In this document: positions 1 to 5,506 of the stretch, piece by piece
How positions within the stretch are numbered: position 1 is the first letter of the stretch
Layout: each line of letters begins with the position of its first letter
DNA from: an uncultured Clostridia bacterium
Lineage (GTDB): Bacteria > Bacillota > Clostridia > Oscillospirales > Acutalibacteraceae
Length of the DNA stretch: 5,506 nucleotides
Reading direction: 5' to 3'
Assembly (NCBI GenBank): GCA_946539105.1
Contig: CAMNHG010000096.1
Coordinates: 1 to 5,506 of the forward strand
The notes under the pieces: generated by a model
Told to the model about the DNA's origin: nothing
The model's database searches: none
The model's input: the letters and a program-made list of their open reading frames with translations, nothing else
Translations under genes and position numbers: made by a program

Positions 1-51
1 ATCGGAAACAGGTTTAATTTCGATATACGACTTGCCTGCGTTTCCGGTCTT
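1..51 (-). other. Post-dockerin C-terminal tail (incomplete)
   Basis: Residues 1819-1835 follow the second dockerin helix and include TGNAGKSYIEIKPVSD. A short T-G-x-x-G-type extension after the dockerin is, from memory, common in Ruminococcus-type dockerin proteins. It supports placing the true C-terminus only a few codons left of base 1. The stop codon itself is not in the window, so this is an inference. Confidence 0.5.
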
Positions 52-3000
52 TTTGGTATAATCCGCGGCAAATCTTTGTACGCAGGATGCGTCGAGGACA
101 TTTATTACGCCGTCGTTGTTAACGTCTGCAAGCTTATTGTTAAAGATACTGTTCGGTACTTTGCCGATTGATACCTGCTGAATAAGCATTGCGTCAAAGG
201 TATCAACAATACCGTCCTCGTTTACATCACCAATGATGTTGTGAACAGCAGGCGTGACGGTAACTTTTACCTGTGTGCTGACATTGCCGCAGGCTACTGT
301 TACCACAGCGCTGCCCTGCTTAAGTCCGGTAATCTCGCCGTCGTCGCTGACTGCGATAACATCGTTATTCTCGGTGGAATATTTGAATTCAGCGTACTCC
401 GCGGCGGAAGCAGGTGCTACTACCGGGATAACAAAGCTTGTATCTCCGAGCGGAACCTCGATATCCTCAGCGGTAATCTCCGTAACCTCTGAGGGCACGG
501 GCTTTTCAAACTGACCGATTCCGAGCTCATCGAGGAAGTTATACGGCTCCTCACCCTTGACTTCCTTCCAGCCGATTCCGTCCTCGGGAGTGATAGCGAG
601 TTTCAGGTTTGCGCTGTTTGTGCCGTATTTGTCAAAGATTTTCTCGGGAATATCGTCGCTGACAAAGTTGAGAGTTACGTTTGAGCCGACGGGAATTTCG
701 GGTATTTTAACTCCGCCGTAGTTGATGTAGAACGGTTCGGTGTCGGGAACATCGGGGTTCATAACATCCGCCTGAACAGCGAGGTCGTTGAAGATAAAGT
801 CGAGCTCGTCGCCGCCCTTATAATCATCGTTACCGATGTTGCTGACGGTTGCGGTAACGTGATATTTAACCGCGTCTGTGCCGTCTGAGAATTCGTTTTC
901 GGGATCCGCGTGGGCAAGCTCAATGCTCAGCTTTGAATCGTGGCGGAATTTGTAGGGTTCACTTGTGAACTTCACTTCTCCGTCGTCAACTATTTCGTAG
1001 TAAAGCTGTACTGTTCCGCTGAGAACTTCCTCGGGCACGGTATAGGTGAAGATTTCTTCCTTATCTTCTCCGCCGAGCCATACGGGATATTCAACGGTGT
1101 CAACGGTTTCGGTCTTGCCGTTTACCAAGCTCTTAAGGCGAAGCGTTACGTCTGAGCCGTTATGGAAGCCCTCATTTGCCGCCTTTACGGTTACGTTAAC
1201 GGTTTGACCGGGTGTGGGATAATACTCAGAGAACTCAATCTCGTTCCCGTCATCCTCTACTCCGCTCTCATAATAAGGCGCGAGGTCAAATTCGGAAATA
1301 GCAAAGCGATTGTTTATACGCTCCATTTTTTCTCCGCTGTAATCGTAGTCGAACGCCTCGTACGCGCAGAGAATATTGTCCTTGCCGAATACAACAGCGT
1401 CGCGGTTACCCTTGTAGAAGCCTGTGCCGTCTGCAACGCTTAAGCCGCCTGTTGTAAGAGCGACCTTATTGCCCCAGAAGCCGTTCAAAATCTTTGCAGG
1501 CTTGCTGAGCTTTTCGGTCTTGGTTTGACCGTTGCTTTCGGTTACGGGGTTCTTGTTTTCATCAATAACGGCTACATCTTCGATTTCGGTGATTTCGTCA
1601 ATCTCGAACTGTCTGCCCCAAATCTGCTGCTGATCGCCCTCGGACTGAGTCCAAAGCGCAAACAGCTCGCCTTCGCCGCCGTTATACACCTTGAGGTCCT
1701 CGCCAACGGTGTGGTCTTCGTCCTCGGTAATGTAGTGCGGCTCGGCTTCGGCATTGATAAAGCCGTAATGGTCGTTTAACAGATACAGGTTATTGACGTT
1801 TTGATATCCGTATTTGCCGTCGTACTTGTAGAACAGCAGGGTGTTGTCTACTCCCTTATAGCTTACGCTGACAAATTCGGGATTTGCCGTTACGGCGCTT
1901 TCGTCAGCGATTAACAGAGAGCTGTCCTCTGTCAATTCTCCGTTTTGACCTACAGAGTAACGGTTGAGATACATATTATTCTTTGTACCGTACTGCTCGG
2001 GGTTGGAATACTTGGTCTCCGTCAGCGGTTTTTCAAGAATAAGATTATTCTGCTCGGTCGAAATGTAAGAGAGAAGAATATTGTCGTTATAGCTTGTTAC
2101 AGAGTAGTCGGAAATTGTTTTGCCGTTTGTGTTAATTTCCATACCCTTTGTGAAGTTAAGCTTTCCGTCCTTTACGGAGGTGCTTGCCGTACCGAGGGTA
2201 ATTGGACGGCTGTTAAGCTGATTGATAGAGGTGTCCTCTGTTATGCCGTTAATGTCGATATTCTCATAGAATACGTTTACGGTTTCGGTTTTGGGATTGT
2301 AAACTCCGGAAACTCTGTCGGCAAGCTTGCCGTTTGTATCGTCAATAATTCCGTAGTCGGTGAACTTGCCGGTCTTTTTATCGAAAAGCATACCCATAAC
2401 CTTAAAGGACTTCAACAAATCCGTAACAGGTAAATCCTCAATCTTTTGATAATCTATAATGCCGCTCTGCCAGATAAGGAGAAGCTTATCGCCGCAGTCG
2501 ACCATATCAATGTTTGCTACAACATCCTCGCTCTTGTCAAAGATTTTCTTTTCGCTTTCAGTCAGGCTGTCGGTGTTTTCAAACGATTCTGTAGGACTGA
2601 ACTTTTCTATTACCTTTTGCTGTTCTGTATCGTAAATGTAGCAGCGCAGGCAACGCATATCGCCGCCATCGTCGAGCGAGTTTGCAATCAGGTAACGGTT
2701 ATCGGAGATTTTTCCGATTACAGGTACCATCTGGGAAGCGGTTGTTTCCTCGTAGGTGTCCTTAACGCCCTTTGCGGCAGCTTCCGCACCTAATGCCTCG
2801 GAATCCTTATCCTTCAATACAGAGGTATTGTAAACGTCGGAAGCCTTGGCAATTCTTAAATCGGAAAGCTTAGCGTCCATTATGAAGTCTTCACTGTTAG
2901 CCGCCAGGACATTTTCCGCTACCTTGGAGAGCTTTGCGTCGGTGTCAAGGAGAACTTCCTTGTCGATATCCCAGGTGTAGTCAACCTTGAAGAACAGCAG

Positions 3001-5505
3001 CTCGGCAAACAGTCCGCCCTTTATGCCGAATATCATTTTTCCGTGGTTTGTGCCGCTGATTGTCGAATCCAAGCTGAAGTCAATATGGCCGCCGATTGAT
3101 ACAACTCCGTCGTAGCCGATTCCGACTCCGAATTTAAGCACGAAGTTTTGCTTAAATACGCCGTGGGTGTCGTAGTAGTAGCCGTTATCAAGCGTGTTGC
3201 TCGTCCAATAGCCCTGAGTGAATTTATTAGGCGTGTGAACAAGATAACCGAGGTTGTTAACCGAGATGTCGATATAAACAAAGCACGGTACAACAACTAT
3301 TGTAAACGGAATTGAAATTTTAACGCCTACCTTTGCGCCGAGCAGGAATACGCTTGCGGTGTAATGGCGCACGCCTGCGTCGGTCGTGTAATACTCAAGC
3401 TGATAAGCAAAGGTTACCGTGAGCGAGATTGTCGTTGACGTGTGCAATCCCTGGGCAGGATCGGTCTTTTTGGTATCAAGCAGCTTTGCGAGCTTGTCGT
3501 ACTGCTTTTTAACGCTCGAAACATCCCAACTGCCCTGTTCGTCGCCTTTATCGGTTTTTGCGATACTGAGCTGAATTCCTATTTCAAGGCAGTAGAGATC
3601 CTTGCCGGATTTTTTATCCTTCTGACCGGTAGCCTTGTCGGAGTAAATCGGTGTGAAGCCGAACAGTGAGAACAACGGGCTTACAGGGCCGATTCCGGGA
3701 GCTGAGGGAAGCTTAACGTTTCCGGCGCTTTTATCCTCCGAAGGATCGTCGTAGTAGCCGATATCGGGCATATAGCTTACTACCTTTTCGATATTGGCGT
3801 TTACGAACGAATAGCCGACCTCAAAACGGCCGTAGGATGTCATTTTGTCGCCGGTCTTGTTATAGAACTCAACGTACATTTTGTCGCCCTGCTTAGCCTT
3901 TTCGGACAGTACCGTTTCGTAGTTTGCAAAGCAGGAATCTGCGGAAACAGGCTTTTCGTCGGAGGCGTGTTCAACGCCCTTGTCGTTTGAAAAGCTCCAG
4001 CGCGCAAGGTTTACGGGCTTATCCAAAGGCACGTTGTTTGCGTCAAAACGAACCTGGAAGCTTACCGGACGGGTATTAACCAAAGTGATAGTGCTGCCGT
4101 ATTCGCCGGAAATATCCGCATTGTACGCGGTAACTCCAATTGGCTTTACGCCTTGAGTGGTATCGCTGCTGATTACAATTTCAGTTGTGGCGCAAGCCTT
4201 TGTGCTGTTCGCAAGATTTATGGTAACGTCGCAAACATAGGTATTGCCGTTGTAGATAATCAGCGCGCGGTTTGTCTGGGTATAGTTCCTCTGATTTGGC
4301 TTGAAGCCTCCCATTTGAATTTCGGAGTATTCTTTCTTGGAGGGATCTTGCTTAAGGATAAATTGTCCGTTTTTATCCGCCTCGCCTACATATCCGTCCA
4401 TATAGATAAGAGCGCCTTCGGCTGCAACTTTTTTGTTATCGGAAGATGAAGCCGGATGAAGAATTGTGCTTTCGGGCGTGAGGATTTTTCCCTTTAACGG
4501 TTTGTTTATATTCTCCTCGACCTTTTCAAAGGTCAGGGTAATGAAGTTATCGTTAACCATTGAAGGATTTTGCACTACAAAGTTAAAGGTATTTCCTAAG
4601 AAGGTCTTTTCCTGATGAGTGGACGCGCTTGTGTATTTCCATACAGCGTAGTAACCGAATTTCGGCGTTGCTGTCAGGTCAATACGCGATCCGCACTTAA
4701 TATCATTAAAGCTTATGTCAACATTTGTCTGCGCGTTGTTGATATATATACCGTTGACCATGGCTTTTCCCGATGAGTCAACCGTGCAGTACTTTGTTCC
4801 CTTTGAGGTAAAGTCGCCGTCGTCGGGGTTGGTGACAACAAGCCTTGTTTGGGAATTCTTTTTAACAATGAACGGCGTAACTCTGAAATACTTATTTTCA
4901 AGCGTTACCTTAAGTGTGTCCTTTGCCTCGTTGCTGACCATATGGTCGTCGGCTTTTTCAAGTCCTTCCTCTGTGTCGGAATAGCGGTAATGGTAGTTTA
5001 CCGTATTGCTTACGCCGTAAGCCGAGGGCGTAAAGGTAAAGTTAATCTCGTCGCCGTCAAAATATTTGCCGCCTCGGCTGCTGTCGCTGCTCCATGTAAC
5101 CGTGCCGTAGTCCTGACCGTTAAGGGTGTATTTACCGGTATGGTTGGCGTTGTCAGCCTCAAACTTAAAGCCTGTTAACTTGTCCTCGTAGCTCTGTACC
5201 GAAAAGTCTACGGGATCGAATTCAACAACAGGTTCGATAATAATCTTGTTGCCGTGGAAGTAGCTTTCGTACTTTCTGAGGATATCAGGTGTAAGCTCAA
5301 ACTTTTTATCTTTTAACAAAGAAATAGTTTCCGAAACTCTTGATTCGTCGTTAGGATCGATAAATCTGATACCCTTAAGAGTACCCGAGCCGTATTTTGA
5401 GTCTACATCTGTTTTAATAACGGTTTTATCGTAGCGGTAGAAGGTTGCGTTGTTTGTGTCGGCAGCGCTTGTTTTGCCGGGATCGGTAAAGAGAGAGTTC
5501 TTTAC
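1..5505 (-). CDS. Giant secreted multidomain dockerin protein, partial at both ends
   Basis: All 1,835 minus-strand codons from base 5505 to base 1 are sense codons. The gene enters from beyond base 5506, and its stop lies left of base 1. The order of modules from N to C is: beta-rich Ig/Bacterial-repeat-like modules, a prealbumin-like module, a glycine-rich barrel-like region, a helical connector, a propeller-like region, two CARDB-like domains, a BIG2 domain and a type I dockerin. Dockerins bind cohesins on scaffoldins, so the protein is probably exported and docked onto a cellulosome-like complex or the cell surface. No signal peptide is visible, because the N-terminus is missing. No catalytic domain is recognisable; the bulk looks like binding or structural sequence. 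In-frame methionines such as residues 189, 316 and 876 lie inside modules and are not plausible starts. The exact function is unknown. A frameshift or pseudogene is unlikely, since the frame is uninterrupted and ends in an intact dockerin. Confidence 0.96.
52..234 (-). other. Type I dockerin domain (C-terminal)
   Basis: Residues 1758-1818 contain two EF-hand-like dockerin repeats. Repeat 1 begins GDVNEDGIVDTFDA, with calcium ligands D1760, N1762, D1764, D1768 and D1771. Repeat 2 begins ADVNNDGVINVLDA, with ligands D1794, N1796, D1798, N1802 and D1805. Each loop is followed by a short helix ending in Q-Q or Q-R. Dockerins bind cohesin domains of scaffoldins with high affinity and attach proteins to cellulosome-type complexes outside the cell. 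Both loops are complete, so the domain should be functional. The positions next to the twelfth loop residue, usually involved in cohesin recognition, differ between repeats (TFDAM and VLDAS). A symmetric dual binding mode is therefore less certain. The identification is firm; the partner cohesin is unknown. Confidence 0.95.
247..480 (-). other. BIG2 bacterial Ig-like domain
   Basis: Residues 1676-1753 show the usual BIG2 course. An opening strand precedes a valine/alanine-rich stretch, then comes the Y-x-S-x-N-x-x-V-I-A-V segment (KYSTENNDVIAVSDDGEITG). The motif G-E-I-T-G-L-K-Q-G-S-A-V-V-T-V, the family hallmark, follows, and the last strand is VSTQVKVTV. BIG2 domains are beta-sandwich modules found in surface adhesins and secreted enzymes of Firmicutes, mostly as stalks or spacers. 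Here the module sits directly before the dockerin, so it probably separates the large head from the docking site. A single cysteine (C1739) lies in the penultimate strand. Confidence 0.88.
586..942 (-). other. CARDB-like beta-sandwich domain, second copy
   Basis: Residues 1522-1640 start with a strand KLSIELAHA, then YHVTATVSNIGNDDYKGGDE. The V-x-V-x-N-x-G pattern is the core of CARDB-type (cell adhesion related) domains. Later strands include VGSNVTLNFV and SANLKLAITP. The domain follows a similar one at residues 1404-1515. The strand FIFNDLAVQ is followed by a proline/aspartate-rich stretch around residues 1583-1590, which looks like a longer loop than usual. The role is likely structural or carbohydrate/cell-surface related. 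The family assignment is by motif only. Confidence 0.6.
961..1296 (-). other. CARDB-like beta-sandwich domain, first copy
   Basis: Residues 1404-1515 begin with SEFDLAPYYESG, an entry strand after the propeller-like region. They continue with PTPGQTVNVTVKAANEGFHN, a close match to the CARDB consensus P-G-x-x-V-x-V-x-V-x-x-x-N-x-G. The remaining strands are SDVTLRLKSLVNG, a short acidic turn, EEIFTYTVPEEV and GTVQLYYEIVDD. CARDB-type domains are Ig-like modules of secreted proteins, often in tandem, and this copy is followed within a few residues by a second. Together with the BIG2 domain they form a probable three-module stalk carrying the upstream head. Confidence 0.7.
1309..2730 (-). other. 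Beta-propeller-like region with about six to seven divergent blades
   Basis: Residues 926-1399 repeat a pattern of a short hydrophobic strand ending in an aromatic position, a polar turn, then a strand describing a chain-like readout. Examples are DNRYLIANSLDDGGD (about 935), GDKLLLIWQSG (1005), ETVNVFYENIDING (1074), NDNILLSYISTEQ (1140), DNTLLFYKYDGKYGY (1220), GELFALWTQSEGDQQQIWGR (1279) and KDNILCAYEAFDYD (1375). The spacing is 50-90 residues. From memory, giant surface proteins of Clostridia place a similar domain straight after a barrel-like region and a helical segment, as seen here. The blades are too divergent to count exactly by eye. The function is probably ligand or protein binding; no enzyme active-site motif is evident. 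A long polar loop (residues 1304-1338) interrupts the last part. Confidence 0.6.
2731..2946 (-). other. Helical connector between barrel-like and propeller-like regions
   Basis: Residues 854-925 lack the alternating beta pattern of their surroundings. They are rich in alanine, lysine, aspartate and leucine, for example DAKLSKVAENVLAANSEDF and SEALGAEAAAKGVKDTYEE. This predicts helices with short breaks. The pentapeptide DAKLS occurs twice, 21 residues apart (residues 856 and 877). The segment links two large beta-rich blocks and probably packs against one of them. The helix prediction is by composition only. Confidence 0.5.
2947..3801 (-). other. Glycine-rich beta-barrel-like region
   Basis: Residues 569-853 consist of many strands with alternating hydrophobic and polar residues. 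Examples are LYCLEIGIQLSIAKT, TISLTVTFAYQLEYYTT, VLKFGVGIGYDGVVSIGGHI and GKMIFGIKGGLFAELLFF. Residues 715-749 are unusually hydrophobic, with FLLGAKVGVKISIPF leading into IVVVPCFVYIDI. A proline/glycine-rich segment LPSAPGIGPVSPLF (599-612) lies near the start, followed by a lysine/aspartate-rich loop (622-636) and a charged, probably helical stretch (662-683). The glycine spacing and alternation recall beta-barrel sheets, but this protein is most likely from a Gram-positive bacterium without an outer membrane. From memory, similar regions occur in other giant clostridial surface proteins. Their role is not known to me. Confidence 0.5.
3802..4164 (-). other. Beta-sandwich-like module of unknown family
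   Basis: Residues 448-568 carry strands IGVTAYNADISGEYGS, TITLVNTRPVSFQVRFDA, NLARWSFSND, GDKMYVEFYNKTGDKM and RFEVGYSFV. The module sits between the prealbumin-like region and the barrel-like region. Its strand-turn pattern is Ig-like, but I see no diagnostic motif. It holds one cysteine (C525). It could equally be the first part of the barrel-like region. Confidence 0.4.
4165..4500 (-). other. Prealbumin/carboxypeptidase-regulatory-like module
   Basis: Residues 336-447 begin PLKGKILTPES, and after a serine-rich loop read GALIYMDGYVGEADKNGQFI. The pattern G-A-x-I-Y-x-D-G-x-x-G-x-x-D-x-N-G-x-F matches the transthyretin-like carboxypeptidase regulatory fold, in which a substrate-like strand is followed by a D-x-N-G turn. 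A further segment, RALIIYNGNTYVCDVTINLA, continues as paired strands. Two cysteines, C425 and C438, lie 13 residues apart and could form a disulfide once exported. Such modules are usually structural spacers in secreted proteins. The match is by motif only, and the C-terminal limit is approximate. Confidence 0.45.
4507..4863 (-). other. Bacterial-repeat-like beta module
   Basis: Residues 215-333 include CGSRIDLTATPKFGYYAVWK, which resembles the G-x-x-V-x-L-T-A-x-P-x-x-G-Y-x-x-x-x-W core of Bacterial-repeat/InlB-type beta-grasp repeats of secreted Firmicutes proteins. Strands follow at FNFVVQNPS and FITLTFEKVEEN. The preceding strands are TRLVVTNPDDGDF and AMVNGIYINNAQTNVDISF. Cysteines C240 and C271 are 31 residues apart and could pair. 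The role is probably stalk or adhesion; the motif is clear but the domain borders are estimated. Confidence 0.5.
4864..5220 (-). other. Ig-like beta module, unassigned
   Basis: Residues 96-214 read as a beta-sandwich: FDPVDFSVQSYED, LTGFKFEADN, GKYTLNGQDYGTVTWSSDSS, GDEINFTFTPSA, NTVNYHYRYSDTEE, and DTLKVTLENKYFRVTPFIVK. The G-D-x-I-x-F-x-F-T-P strand is a pattern I associate with Ig-like repeats of giant clostridial surface proteins. No catalytic or binding residues can be pointed to. The module continues without a break into the next one. Confidence 0.4.
5221..5505 (-). other. Partial beta-rich module at the upstream edge
   Basis: Residues 1-95 are the most N-terminal visible part and start mid-domain. 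The sequence TLKGIRFIDPND, a lysine-rich helix-like ISLLKDKKFELTPDILRKYE and the strand GNKIIIEPVVEF suggest a small alpha/beta or beta module that ends at the P-V-V-E strand. There is no signal peptide or methionine start here, so the gene continues beyond base 5506. No family is recognised. Confidence 0.4.
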
Positions 5506-5506
5506 A

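Noticed and set aside
241..514. Two overlapping plus-strand open frames
   Set aside because: Both are opposite the BIG2 domain on the minus strand, which is clearly the coding strand here.
1945..2433. Plus-strand open frame of 162 codons, the longest on that strand
   Set aside because: It lies opposite the continuous minus-strand frame, and its product is cysteine/valine-rich with no recognisable domain. It is a shadow of the real gene, as are the shorter plus-strand frames.
2878..2880. In-frame methionine (residue 876) as a possible start of a shorter gene
   Set aside because: The frame is open upstream for another 875 codons with domain-like sequence, and no signal peptide follows this methionine.
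3033..3296. Minus-strand open frame of 87 codons in another frame
   Set aside because: It is out of frame with the giant gene, and its serine/threonine/arginine-rich product has no domain. The in-frame reading has the structured beta-rich sequence.
3259..3363. Transmembrane helix or sortase-type anchor
   Set aside because: The hydrophobic run is mid-protein, broken by lysine and proline with strand-like alternation, and has no LPXTG motif. The C-terminal dockerin is the evident attachment element.
1..5506. CRISPR array, tRNA/rRNA, insertion sequence, riboswitch or intergenic regulatory region
   Set aside because: The entire window is coding on the minus strand, with no regularly spaced repeats, inverted-repeat ends or RNA gene signatures noticed.

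Overview
The whole 5,506-base window lies inside one very large protein-coding gene on the minus strand. Reading the reverse complement from base 5505 to base 1 gives 1,835 sense codons without a stop. The frame is open at both edges, so the start codon and N-terminus lie beyond base 5506 and the stop lies to the left of base 1. I found no other gene, RNA gene, mobile element, CRISPR array, promoter or terminator. The plus-strand open frames are shadows of this gene.

The protein looks like a giant secreted, multidomain product of an anaerobic Clostridia species, most likely a Ruminococcus-type member of the Oscillospiraceae. The main evidence is a well-formed type I dockerin at the C-terminal end, with two calcium-binding repeats and a TGNAGK-type tail that I associate with ruminococcal dockerin proteins. 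Mid-range GC, and the lack of any cytoplasmic enzyme signature, agree with this. The genus is an inference.

Residues are numbered from the first complete codon, at base 5505. Residues 1-333 are beta-rich modules with Bacterial-repeat/Ig-like character. Residues 336-447 resemble a prealbumin or carboxypeptidase-regulatory type fold. Residues 448-568 form another beta-sandwich-like module. Residues 569-853 are glycine-rich, alternating-hydrophobic, beta-barrel-like sequence with a strikingly hydrophobic core. Residues 854-925 are a helical connector. Residues 926-1399 are repeated blade-like segments resembling a beta-propeller. Residues 1404-1515 and 1522-1640 are two CARDB-like modules. Residues 1676-1753 are a BIG2 Ig-like domain. 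Residues 1758-1818 are the dockerin, followed by a short tail.

The likely arrangement is a large, apparently non-catalytic head (barrel plus propeller) on an Ig-like stalk, attached to a cohesin-bearing scaffold or cell surface through the C-terminal dockerin. No catalytic domain is recognisable in the visible part, but one could lie in the missing N-terminus. I see no multi-gene system here; what is notable is the architecture of this single protein.
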